Part shown: piece by piece, positions 24,536 to 34,638 of the stretch
How positions within the stretch are numbered: the first letter of the stretch is position 1
Layout: each line of letters starts with the position of its first letter
Origin: JAZKHE01 sp040385525
Lineage (GTDB): Bacteria; Bacteroidota; Bacteroidia; UBA4408
DNA: 64,000 nt
Direction of reading: 5' to 3'
Assembly: GCA_040385525.1 (NCBI GenBank)
Contig: JAZKHE010000006.1
Span: 310,001-374,000 of the forward strand
Position numbers and translations under genes: made by a program
The notes under the pieces: generated by a model
Told to the model about the DNA's origin: nothing
Databases searched by the model: none
Seen by the model: the letters and a program-made list of their open reading frames with translations, nothing else

Positions 24536-27500
24536 TTATCTGTTTATTTCCACTCTACCTTTAAATACAGGTTCACTATTTAATAAAACTCTAACTTCGT
24601 AAACTCCTCTCGCAACAATGTTTACTATATAAGCTTCTTTTAAGTCAACTTGTATTTCGGCATAATAAACTACTTGCCCAAGTGTATTGTAAATTTGCAC
24701 AATTTCGCCTTTTTTAAGGTTTCTTAAATAAAACTCTCCATTACTAGGATTAGGGAAAAGTGAAATTACAGCTCCATCTTGCACGAAGTTTTCGTAAACT
24801 AAAATTGATTTAGTTGCAGAGTACGTACAGTTGTTTTCGTTTTTAACAGTGTAGGTTAAAACAAATGTTCCAATGCCAGAATAAGCAGGATTAAAAGTGT
24901 TTGCAATAACTCCAGTTCCGAATAGTGTTCCGCCTAATGGACTAACCTCAATAGCTAAAACTTCATCGGTAACACAAACAGAATCTACACTTGTTTTAAT
25001 AATTACTTCTGGAGTTATTGCTACAGTAATATCAATTGAATTTTCTGAATTAATGCCACAAATAGTTTCGGCTTTAATTGTTAATTTACCCGACGTTGCT
25101 CCTGCTCCAAAACTAATTAAAAGCTCATTTGCATTGGCTGATAAAGTAGCGTCTGATCCAGAATAACTCCAAGTATAGGTAATATTATCTTTACTAACTA
25201 CTGCATATTTAACAGCATTTTGCAACTGACAAACTGTTAGAACACTATCTGTAAAATAAGGAATTGATGGTAGTGATGATATTGTAACTAATTGTGTTAA
25301 TTCTGCACTAACACCACAAGTGTTAGAAGTTACAACACTCACATAACCACTTACAGCTGTTTCATCATAATTAAATATGGCTCCACTAGTTAATACATTA
25401 ATTGTTGCTCCAGTTTCAGAAAAACTCCAATTATAAGTTAAACTTGCTTCAATTGGAGATACTGAATAATAACCCGCATCGCCTGCACATAAATTTGTAT
25501 CAAAATCAACAAAAGATGTTGGTGCTATTGGTGTTGTTTCTATTGTGAGTGTAGCTACTTCTGATGTTTGTGGAGTACCCGTTATACCTGTTACAACACA
25601 TTGATAAGTGTATCCATTCATTAATGATGTAACGCCTGTTAATAATAAAGTTGATGTGGTAGCATTGCTATAAACGCCTCCATTTACAATATTTGTAAAA
25701 CCAAAGCCATCATTTTGTTGCCACTGGTATGTTAAATTAGAACCAGTTGCAGAAATACTAAAAAAAGTATTTAAACCACCACAAATGGCAACATTTAGGG
25801 GATTACTTGTAATAGAAGGTGCAATAGCAGTTGCTGTAACAGTTAATGTTACTACAGAAGAAGTTATGATTGAACCACATGCATCGGTAATAATACATCT
25901 GTATAAATCACCATTCATTCCTAAAGTGGTTGTCATAACATCTAAAGTAGGTGCATCAACATTATTATGAATACCGTCTAAAAATAAATTATTAAAACCT
26001 GCTCCATTGTTAGCTTGCCATTGATAAGATAAACCATTACCATTTGCAACAACTTCAAAACTGGTGCTAGAACCTGCTACAACGCTAATATCTGATGGCT
26101 GACTAATAATTGTTGCTGTATTTAATTCAACAAAAACTGATGTTGAATTTGATGATAATGAACTAGCAGAACAAGTTACACGACAACGATAATAAGTATT
26201 TTGGGATAACGAAGTATTTAATGTAGAAGAAGTAGCTCCAACAATATTGCTATACGAAATATTGTTAGTTGAGCTTTGCCACTGATAAGTAAAACCAGTT
26301 ACAAAAGGTAATCCTGATAGGCTTAGTGAAAAAATGTCGCTACTACAAACATTAGTACTACTAGCAATTGCAGTTGAAATATCAGGTGAACCTGAACAAC
26401 TAGCTGTTGTTGATTGTGTACACGAAACAAAAGCATCCCAACCACTTGCAGTTACAAATTGATCCGAAGTAAATTGAACTGTAATTGCCCCTGTTAAATC
26501 TGTAGATTCTAAAATACCTGGAAATTGAAATCCAGAACCTGGACCATATAATACTGGAGAAAATGCATCAGGTCCATTAAAAATTGTAATAAAATCCCAA
26601 TCTTGCTCTGTATCAAGAGAATTAAAGTTCAATTGAATAGAACCTCCTCCTGCTTCTGGATAAAAAGTGTGCGTTAAATTTTCGTCATCCATGTAATTAC
26701 CAAACAAACCTCCTGTATCGTAAAAATTAGCGCCACAAGTTGTTGTTGTTCCATTTGTCATAATTACATCGCAAGCAACAGAAACCAATACAGATACTGA
26801 GTTAGATGATTGTGAACTACTCGTACAAGTTACAACACATCTATAATAATTGTTAGCACTTTGTGTTGTAACTAAAGTTGTAGATGTAGCGCCAGGAATT
26901 GGAGTGAAAGTTGTATTGTCTGATGATATTTGCCATTGATAAGTTAAACCTGTTGATGGCGATGAGCCAGACAAACTCAGTGTAAATGGCGTATTACCAC
27001 AAACAGTTGCTAAGTTAGAAACTGAATTGCCACCTGATGGAGTTCCCGAACAAGGTCCAGTTAAAATTGTTAACGTGGCATTATTAGTCATAATAAAATT
27101 ACCACAATCATCAAATAACTGACATATATACTCATTTCCATCTAAAGCAATGTTTGCATTAGTAACGGTAAGTGTGGCTGTGTTAGTTCCACTATAATTA
27201 CCGCCATCAAAAATAAAATTGAAACCAAAATCGTCAATAACAAGCCATTGATAAGTTATACCAGAACCTGTTGCACCAACTGTAAAACTTGTTGTACCTC
27301 CAACTATTACGCCTGTTGATAATGGCTGACTAGTTATTGAAACAGTATTAATTACATCAATTAGTAACGATGTTGAATTTCTAGTTAAAGTACTAGAAGT
27401 ACATCTAACAACACATCTGTAATATAAATCTTGAGTTGGAAATAAATTTAAAGTGCTAGCAGTTTCACCTACAAGATTTGTAAACGAAACATTATTGGAA

Positions 27501-30500
27501 GATGTTTGCCATTGATAAGTTAATCCTCCCAAATCAGAACCTAATCCGGTTAATGATAATGACAAGAAACCACCTTCGCAAATTGGATTTTGATTTGTAA
27601 CAATTGTTGAAGCGTTAGGAGTACCTGAACAAGGAGGAATTACTAAATCTAATGTAGCTCCATTTGAATTTATAGATTCAAAACAAGAATTGTAAACTAA
27701 ACATCTAAAAATATAACCATCCATTTCAGCTGGAATATTAATTATATCTAAAGTTGTAGAGTTTGTATTGAAATAAGTACCATCATCAAAAATATCAAAA
27801 AACCCAAAACCTTGGTCAACTTGCCATTGGTAAAAATTACCAGTTCCAGTTGCTGTTATACTAAAGTTTGTATTATCGCCAGGATTTTCTGTAACTGAAA
27901 CAGGTTGTGATGTTATAGTTGATAATGGAGTCATTAAAACTCTAACAGGTAATGATGTAGCCGACAAACCACTGCTAGGGCAAGTAACAACACATCTATA
28001 ATAGGTAGCTTGATTCTGACTTCTATCTAAAGTAGAAAAATTACTCATCGGAATGTTGTTATACGTAACGTTATTTAACGATTGCTGCCACAAAAAATTT
28101 AAGCCCGACGAATTACTTCCTAATCCATTTAAACTTAATGTAAACTGTTCTCCAGGGCAAACAGCATTTGCACTCGAAATAGTTGTTGCAACATTTGGTG
28201 TACCAGTACAAGGCAATGTACACGATACTGTTGCTTGCCAACCAGCTAAAGTAAGCGATTGGTCTGATGTAAATTGAACTGTTAATGCTCCTGTTGGATG
28301 TGTAGAGGTTAATGTTGGTATGGTTAAGTTTCCAGAAGCGGGACCATAAATTACAGGTGCGCCTATAGTTGGACCGTTATGAATAGTTATGAAATCAAAA
28401 TTTTCTTCAGATATAAATGACGAAAATGCTAGTTGAATAGAAGCTCCAACTGTTGATGGATTAAATGTATGTGTTAAATTTTGGTTGTCGCTATAATTAG
28501 TAGTAGTTGAGCCACTATCGTAAAAATTAGCACTACAAGTTGATGTGCTTCCATTACTCATTAACACACCACAACCCATATTTAAAAGTAAAGGTGTTGA
28601 GTTTGATGATAAAGAACTGCTTGCGCATGTTACAACACATCTATAATAATTGGCAACGCTTTGGGTTGTTACTAATGTTGCAGCTGTTGCACTCGAAATA
28701 TTTGAATATGTAACGTTGTTAGTAGAAATTTGCCATTGATAAGTTAAACTAGCTACTAAAGAAGCTCCTGTTAAACTTAAAGTAAATGGAGCATTATTAC
28801 AAACCGTTGCTACTGATGCAGTTGTAGTTCCTGCATTAGGCGCGCCAGTACAAGCTGGCAAAATAACAGATAATGTAGCAACAGATGAGGTTTGGAAACC
28901 GCCACAAAAGCCACTTACAAAACATCTATATCTATATCCGTTCATAGGTACTGTAATACCAGTAACTGTAAGTGTTGGCGAGTTTTGTCCGGTATGAATT
29001 CCATCTGGGAAAATTGGATTAAACCCACCTCCAGTATTAATTTGCCATTGGTAATTTAAGTTATTACCCGTTGCCGAAACAGAAAAACTTGTTGTACTAC
29101 CTGCCGCAACTGTTACAGATGCTGGTTGCGAAGTTATTGAAGTTATTGTTCCAACTGAAACAGATATTGTTCTTGCTGTACTAGCTCCACAGCCATTAAC
29201 CGCAGTTACACTTAATACACCAGAAGTTGCTATATTACTATAATTAATAAGTACACTATTTCCAGTACCGTTAATTGTTGCCCCTGCCCCAGAATAAGAC
29301 CAAGTGTAACTTACAGCTGGGTTGTTAGTAACTGCATACAAAACATTATTTTGACCTTGACAAACATTTGGAGAACTAAAAGTAAAGGCTGAAGGCTGTG
29401 CTGGTGGGTTTACAATAGAAATTGCAATACTTCGGGGCGAACTAACTCCACAACTTGTAGTTGCTCTTACACTTAACGTTCCAGCTGTTGCAGAAAGAGA
29501 AAAGTTAACAGAAACTGAATTTCCTGTTCCAGTAATTGTTGCGCCAGCACCAGAATAAGACCAAGTATAAGTTGCCAATGTATTATTTGGTACAGTATAA
29601 ATAACATTGCTTTGTCCTAAACAAACGCTTGATGAAGCAACTGTAAAATTATCGGGTTGATAATCGATAATATCGTTATTTACAGTTCGAGCAACGTTTA
29701 TTGAACAACCATTATCATCAGAAATTAAACATGTATAATTACCTGCAGATAAACCAGTTATATTTTCTGTTGTAGCTCCATTATTCCATGCAAATGTATA
29801 CGGACTAGTTCCGCCAGATACATACAACAAAACAGAACCCAAATCATTATTACATTCTTCATTTGCAACAATAACATTATCTAAAACAAGAGTTCCTGAA
29901 TTATTGGTTACATTATATACTGGAGAAAAAATTCTGCAATTATTATTATCTGTAATTCTACAGGTATAAGTTCCAAAAGAAAGTGCGCTAATATTTTGGT
30001 TAGTAGAACCATTACTCCATAAAAATGAGTAAGGAGTTTGTCCTCCACCTATTTGCAATTGTACAGAACCTTGATTATTATCACAAATCTCAGCAGTAAC
30101 TAAAGCATTTGTAATTGCTAATGTGCCCACATTATTACCCACAATAACCGTTTTTATTACACTACAATTGCCCGCATCTTTTGCTGTAACGGTATATGTT
30201 CCTGCTGTTAAACCAGAAATATTTTTGTTGGTAGAACCATTACTCCAAGTATACGATAATGGGGCAACACCACCAATTGTTGTTAATGAAATACTACCTA
30301 AACTATTGCTACAATTTTCGTTTACAGCAGAACTTGTTAAGCTAAAACCAGACGAAGTATTTTGAATTAAAACATTACCAGTATTTACTTTACAGTTTAA
30401 AGAATTTTTTATTGTACAGGTATAAGTGCCTGCTTGCAAACCTGAAATATTTTGAGTTGTAGCACCATTACTCCAAGTATATGTTAGTGGCGAACCTGTA

Positions 30501-33500
30501 ACCGATAAATTAATTGAGCCTCCAGAATTTCCACAAACCTCGTTATTAGCTGTTATAGAATTAATTGCTAAAGTTCCTGTTTGGTTTAAAAGTGTACCCG
30601 ATTCGTTTGCTTTACAACCATTGTTATCTCTAACTTCTACTGCATAATAACCAGCTACTAAACCTGTTAAATTTTGATTAGTATTTGCGTTATTCCAAGT
30701 ATATGCTAAAGGTAAACTACCGCCACTTGTTACAATTGAAAAGGCACCATTTGCGTTTCCACAAGTTTCGTTAGTAATTGTTTTGCTTGTAATTTGTAGC
30801 GTTCCTTGTGTGTTTAAAATACTTGTATTAATGTTTAACTGACAATTATCTACATCTTTTATAATACACGAATAATTACCTTCACTAAGATTAGTTAAAT
30901 CTTGCGTGTTTGAAAAATTACTCCAAGTATAAGTTAATGGCTGCGTTCCTCCTATTACTTCAACATCAATAGCGCCTAAATTATTATCGCAAATTTCGTT
31001 AGTAACGGCAATACTTGCTAATTGTAAAGTTCCAGTTGCGTTTTGAACTTCGAGTACTGGAGTATTTACTACACAGGCATTAAAATCTGTAATTCGGCAA
31101 GTATAAGTTCCTGCGCTTAAAGTATTTACAAACTGATTGGTAGAACCATTACTCCATAAAAATGAATACGGAGTTTGACCACCAATCATGTCAACATTAA
31201 TTCTTCCGTTTGTATTACTACACACTTCATCATAAATATCAGTATCGAATATGGCTAAAGTGCCCGATTGATTTGTTACAACATATTGAGGTGTATATAT
31301 TTTACAACCCGCTAAATCTGTAATTGTGCACACATAAGTTCCAGAAGAAATATTTATTAAATCTTGCGTCAACTGACCTGTATTCCAACGATAAGAATAA
31401 TTAGGATTACCACCTGCAATTGAAATATCAATTGAGCCTCTTGAATTGGTACAAACTTCGTTTACAGCATTACCATAGGTTTGTAATAATGTTCCGCTAT
31501 TATTTAAAATTGTATACGGTTGAACAATTTTACAATTTACAGCATCTGTAACGGTTAGTGTATATGTGCCAGCACTTAAACCTGTAATATTCCTGTTTGT
31601 AGCACCATTACTCCATAAAAATTTGTAAGGTAAAACCCCACCACTTACCGTGTGAGCTATTGCTCCTACTTTGTTTCCACACGTTTCGTTTGTTACAACA
31701 GGGTTAGATATTACAAAACCACTAGTTTGATTAATTACAGTGTATGTGGCAGTAGCTTCGCATAAATTATCATCAATAACAACAACAGAATATGTACCAG
31801 CAAATAATCCAGTAATATCTTCGGTGTGTTTATTATTATTCCAGTTGAATGTGTAAGGAATTGAACCATTTAAAACACTTATATTAATTGCACCATCGGC
31901 ATTTCCACAATTTTCGTTACTTATAATTCCACTACCAATTTCTATATTACAATTAATTACACAATTAGAAACTTCGTTAATTATAGTATAAGTTGCTGTT
32001 GTTGTACACAAATTTGCATCTCTAACTGTTAACGAATATGTGCCAGCTTGTAGAAAGTTAATATCCTCATTAGTACTGCCATTACTCCACTGAAAAGTGT
32101 ATGGCGTAGTTCCTCCAGCTATTGTTACAGCTACTTGTCCGTTTTCTTCGCCACAAGTTTCGTTGGTGGCCGATGCGTTAATTGATAATAATTGTGGCTG
32201 AGTAATAGAAACTGATTTTAAAGCCGAACAATTGGCATTATCTGTTACTTTAACGTTATAGTTGCCTACTGCTAAATTTGAAATGGATGCATTTGTTGAA
32301 CCATTACTCCATAAATAAGTAAAGTTTGGTGTGCCTCCAGTTACAGCAACTGAGGCTTTTCCGTTATTATTTCCATTACAAGTAATTAATGAATAAGTTA
32401 TACTCGCTAATAATGTTGAATTATTTTGCAATAAAAAAGTAGTATCGTAACTACATAAATTAGCATCTATTGCAGTAAGTTTATAAGCACCAGAAGAAAG
32501 ATTGCTAATATTTTTAGTTGTTGCTCCATTGTTCCATGAGTATGAAGTTATACTAGTAGGACTTGTTGTAGTTATATTTATAAAACCATTTGTTGCACCA
32601 CAAGCTGGTTGCCCCATTGTTGCAGCAAAACTTGGTCTAACAGGTTGCGTTAAAACTACTACAGAATCTGCATCACCAGCATTTAAGCTAATTCCCCAAT
32701 CAAAAACCCAACCATTATCTTGCGGATTAGAATCTGTAACACGAAGCGTCCAGTTTCCATTTAATGGCGCACCAACTAAACCAGCTAAAGACTCATACGA
32801 TTGATACGAACCTGCTGGTAAATATTTTCCTGTTAAAGTTCTGCCAGTTAAATCTACATAAGTGTGCGTGTAGTTACTTCTTTCGCTTACCATCGTTCCG
32901 TATGTTGGCGTTGGCGTAAAACAATAACCATATCCAACACCTGGGTCAACATTAGAGTTGTTTCCATCTACAGGACCTTTTGCAATAGGCTCACCTAAAT
33001 CGGCTGGAGCATTTCCTTTTAATTCTTTCAACACAATTACTCGCCCATCTGGCGCAATTAATTCTATTAAAACTTCACCCATTGCTGAGTGTTCCATGGT
33101 CATACAAATAGAAGTTAATTGATTTAAGCTAGTTAATGTTTGTCCTGCTCCAAAACCAGAAATATTTAATGCAGTTTGATAAACTTGTCCGTTTCCATCT
33201 GGTAAAAAAACAGGACCACCAGAATAGTTAGAACCAACAGCAACAGGGCCAGCAGCGCAACCATACGAATCACTAACTCTTACGGTATATGTGCCAGCGG
33301 GCAAATTAGTTATAGGCGATGTGGTGTAACTTCCTAATCCTACAACTGTATAATTGTAAGGCGAAAAACCTCCCGAATTTGCAATATTTATCTGTCCGCT
33401 GTTGTTGCCATTACAGCCTAAATTTGTGCCCGACAAGGTATAATTGAGTGGATCAGAATCGTTGATGTAGAGTTTAACAGTGTCTTTTGGAGCACAGGGA

Positions 33501-34540
33501 TAAGGTTCATAAATTAAAAACACACTTTCGTTTCCTTCAGTGGTTCCATCTGTTTTAGGAACCATAAATACGGTTGCACTAGTTTGTCCTGCTGGAATTG
33601 TAAAAATAGAATCGATGTAATTATAATCAACACCATTAATGGCAGAACCTCTAATATTAAATTTAATTTGTGTGTTGGTTAATTTTGCTTCGTTTAAGTT
33701 AAAAGTAAAACTAGCTTTTGTACAACCTTCAAAAGCATTTGAGTTACCATTAGGCGAATTGCTAATTGCAGAAACAGTTCCTTGCACTAAGCTTCCTTCT
33801 TTTAGCATTACTCCGCAATCCCAAGTATCATCACCAGCATCAGAAATTGCAAGTTTTAGCGTATAAATTTGACAAGGAATTAATCCTGTTTTTTTTGCTT
33901 TTAAAACTGTTGTAAAACCATCGTACTGAATTCTTTCGGCTCCACCACCGCCCCAAGGATTATCAATGTAGTATTGCCAATAATTATTTTGATTGACTGT
34001 TCCTGTTGATATGGGTACGTTAGTAGCTGGAATAACAGCCATATTTTCTTTGCCAACAATGCCCGGACCACTAATGTAAAAAGCAAAAACATCATTGTAC
34101 TGCCCCAATATAAATTCGGTATATTCATCAGAACCAAATACATATTCAAATTCTATACTTTCTGTTTGTACTTGAAAATCAAATTGAAGATAAGTGGCAT
34201 CAAAAGTGGGTTGCTCTGCTAAAATTGTTAAATCAGCATCACCAGGAGTGTTATTTACAGTAGTTCTATTTGAGGAATTGTTTGGCCCAAGCATGTTATT
34301 AATGCTACCAGAAGTTAAAACAACTCCATTGTTAAGCCCTAAATTAGTAGCTGTTCCACCTTGAAACTTTCCATAAGAAACAGGTGCGCCAACTATTTGT
34401 GCATTAAAAACAGTAATATTTGGACCAGCTAACGCTTCGGCTAATTGCTGTGCTGTAAAGCCCCCAGAAACTGTTAATTGAGAAAATGCATTTAAACTTA
34501 CAAGAAGAAAAAAACATACTGAAAAAAAATTCTTTTTCAT
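24536..34540 (-). CDS. Giant T9SS-secreted adhesin: choice-of-anchor L, Calx-beta, P domain, 14 SprB repeats, Ig-like and CUB-like domains
   Basis: 3334 residues from the ATG at 34540; a TTG nine codons upstream is less likely because the signal peptide (MKKNFFSVCFFLLVSLNAFS) starts at the ATG. Visible order: choice-of-anchor L domain (about 30-245), Calx-beta-like unit (about 265-365), SprB-type repeat 1, proprotein convertase P-like domain (about 440-625), then 13 SprB-type repeats of about 77 residues (about 637-1630; pattern NE-x-C-x5-G-x-I then GG-x3-Y-x2-WSNG). PKD-like units (about 1635-1795) and Ig-like modules (TYQWQ...YRCVV) follow, interleaved with two CUB-like modules (about 1990-2108 and 2591-2711). 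The last about 85 residues are a type A T9SS sorting domain (SLFPNPSNGEFY). It is a cell-surface protein related in build to the gliding adhesin SprB. The specific role, adhesion or motility, is inferred. Confidence 0.9.
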   Translation of the reverse strand: MKKNFFSVCFFLLVSLNAFSQLTVSGGFTAQQLAEALAGPNITVFNAQIVGAPVSYGKFQGGTATNLGLNNGVVLTSGSINNMLGPNNSSNRTTVNNTPGDADLTILAEQPTFDATYLQFDFQVQTESIEFEYVFGSDEYTEFILGQYNDVFAFYISGPGIVGKENMAVIPATNVPISTGTVNQNNYWQYYIDNPWGGGGAERIQYDGFTTVLKAKKTGLIPCQIYTLKLAISDAGDDTWDCGVMLKEGSLVQGTVSAISNSPNGNSNAFEGCTKASFTFNLNEAKLTNTQIKFNIRGSAINGVDYNYIDSIFTIPAGQTSATVFMVPKTDGTTEGNESVFLIYEPYPCAPKDTVKLYINDSDPLNYTLSGTNLGCNGNNSGQINIANSGGFSPYNYTVVGLGSYTTSPITNLPAGTYTVRVSDSYGCAAGPVAVGSNYSGGPVFLPDGNGQVYQTALNISGFGAGQTLTSLNQLTSICMTMEHSAMGEVLIELIAPDGRVIVLKELKGNAPADLGEPIAKGPVDGNNSNVDPGVGYGYCFTPTPTYGTMVSERSNYTHTYVDLTGRTLTGKYLPAGSYQSYESLAGLVGAPLNGNWTLRVTDSNPQDNGWVFDWGISLNAGDADSVVVLTQPVRPSFAATMGQPACGATNGFINITTTSPTSITSYSWNNGATTKNISNLSSGAYKLTAIDANLCSYDTTFLLQNNSTLLASITYSLITCNGNNNGKASVAVTGGTPNFTYLWSNGSTNASISNLAVGNYNVKVTDNANCSALKSVSITQPQLLSINASATNETCGEENGQVAVTIAGGTTPYTFQWSNGSTNEDINFLQAGTYSLTVRDANLCTTTATYTIINEVSNCVINCNIEIGSGIISNENCGNADGAINISVLNGSIPYTFNWNNNKHTEDITGLFAGTYSVVVIDDNLCEATATYTVINQTSGFVISNPVVTNETCGNKVGAIAHTVSGGVLPYKFLWSNGATNRNITGLSAGTYTLTVTDAVNCKIVQPYTILNNSGTLLQTYGNAVNEVCTNSRGSIDISIAGGNPNYSYRWNTGQLTQDLINISSGTYVCTITDLAGCKIYTPQYVVTNQSGTLAIFDTDIYDEVCSNTNGRINVDMIGGQTPYSFLWSNGSTNQFVNTLSAGTYTCRITDFNACVVNTPVLEVQNATGTLQLASIAVTNEICDNNLGAIDVEVIGGTQPLTYTWSNFSNTQDLTNLSEGNYSCIIKDVDNCQLNINTSILNTQGTLQITSKTITNETCGNANGAFSIVTSGGSLPLAYTWNNANTNQNLTGLVAGYYAVEVRDNNGCKANESGTLLNQTGTLAINSITANNEVCGNSGGSINLSVTGSPLTYTWSNGATTQNISGLQAGTYTCTIKNSLNCKVNTGNVLIQNTSSGFSLTSSAVNENCSNSLGSISLTTIGGVAPLSYTWSNGSTNKNISGLTAGTYTVTAKDAGNCSVIKTVIVGNNVGTLAITNALVTAEICDNNQGSVQLQIGGGQTPYSFLWSNGSTNQNISALSFGTYTCRITDNNNCRIFSPVYNVTNNSGTLVLDNVIVANEECNNDLGSVLLYVSGGTSPYTFAWNNGATTENITGLSAGNYTCLISDDNGCSINVARTVNNDIIDYQPDNFTVASSSVCLGQSNVIYTVPNNTLATYTWSYSGAGATITGTGNSVSVNFSLSATAGTLSVRATTSCGVSSPRSIAISIVNPPAQPSAFTFSSPNVCQGQNNVLYAVTNNPAVSYTWSYSGAGATINGTGNSVLINYSNIATSGVLSVTAVNGCGASTARTISVSVGTITSITSQPASVTVAAGSTTSFSVSATGNNLNYQWQINTGGGFNPIFPDGIHTGQNSPTLTVTGITVPMNGYRYRCFVSGFCGGFQTSSVATLSVILPACTGAPNAGTTTASVATVCNNAPFTLSLTGASLVASLTYQWQISTNNVTYSNISSATAATLVTTQSVANYYRCVVTCASSSLSSNSTPLLLNMGCGVLMSNGSTSTCSANFYDSGSTTTNYSDNQNLTHTFNPSTVGASIQLAFSSFISEENFDFITIHNGPTIGAPVIYGPASGNLTIPTLTSTHPTGALTVQFTSDQSLTLAGWQATVSCTLPCTGTPNVATTISSANAVCPGEQFTLSLNGLGSNSSGLNFLWQQSLNNVTYNNIPMSNFSTLDRSQNQATYYRCVVTCPSSGLSATSLPVRVLMTPLSTITSQPVSVTENPGDNTNFSITATGTGNFYQWQVDQGFGFFDIFDDGTYFNTNSTTLDIINIPAEMDGYIFRCLVYNSCFESINSNGATLDLVIPPCSGTPNASTIVTNQNPICEGGFLSLSLTGLGSDLGGLTYQWQTSSNNVSFTNLVGETASTLNLFPTQDLYYRCVVRCTSSTLTRNSTSLLIDVINTVSITSQPLSTGVIVGGTTSFTVGATGSGITYQWLVIDDFGFNFIFDGGNYSGTNTATLTVTNANIALDGNEYICQLFDDCGNFIMTNNATLTILTGPCSGTPSGGNSVSNLATVCGNTPFTLSLSGSSPSTGLTYQWQISSDNTTFTPIPGATSTTLVTTQSANNYYRCVVTCTSSSQSSNSVSVLVSVACDVIMTNGTTTTCGANFYDTGGLFGNYMDDENLTHTFYPEAGGGSIQLNFNSLDTEQDWDFITIFNGPDAFSPVLYGPGSGFQFPGILESTDLTGAITVQFTSDQFVTASGWDAFVSCTQSTTASCSGSPDISTAIASSTNVCSSDIFSLSLSGLPFVTGFTYQWQSSTNNISYSNIVGATSSTLNTSLSQNTYYRCRVTCSASSLSSNSTSVFVELNTATIISQPSDISVVAGSSTSFEVVANGNGLSYQWQANNGAGFNNLFLDGIHNNVDAPTLDVMTTTLGMNGDLYRCIITDACGSIITSSVVTLTVTATAIAPSITSNPLNVAICGGLNTFFSISATGSNLTYQWQQNDGFGFTNIVNGGVYSNATTSTLLLTGVTSLMNGYTYQCVVTGITGTPQTSEVATLTIETTPIAPTSFVDFDTNLCAGDAGYYSVSPIEASLTYNWSFSETGATINVLTSGAIFNYDETAVSGYVSVVTSNTCGVSAELTQLVTISSLPSIPYFTDSVLTVCQLQNAVKYAVVSKDNITYTWSYSGSDATLSANANELLISFGAGATSGKLTIKAETICGINSENSIDITVAITPEVIIKTSVDSVCVTDEVLAIEVSPLGGTLFGTGVIANTFNPAYSGIGTFVLTYTVKNENNCTYSATKSILVYENFVQDGAVISLFPNPSNGEFYLRNLKKGEIVQIYNTLGQVVYYAEIQVDLKEAYIVNIVARGVYEVRVLLNSEPVFKGRVEINR

Positions 34541-34542
34541 AA

Positions 34543-34599
34543 ACCTTAGATAAATTAAAAAACCCAATAATTTTCGGGACTAAAAATCCTATCTAAGGT
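34543..34599. promoter_or_regulatory. 10-base inverted repeat next to the adhesin start
   Basis: ACCTTAGATA (34543-34552) and TATCTAAGGT (34590-34599) match perfectly, 37 bases apart. One arm ends two bases before the ATG; the other overlaps the predicted -7 box. The promoter start would leave the distal arm outside the RNA, so a DNA operator is more likely than an RNA hairpin. Confidence 0.5.
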
Positions 34600-34623
34600 A
34601 TAATTTTTCTGTTATTTAACAAA
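34593..34623 (-). promoter_or_regulatory. Predicted promoter of the adhesin gene
   Basis: On the minus strand TTTG (34620-34623) and TACCTTAG (34593-34600) are 19 bases apart. The -7 box matches TAnnTTTG at all but one position. Confidence 0.5.
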
Positions 34624-34638
34624 CAATTCTATGTTAAT

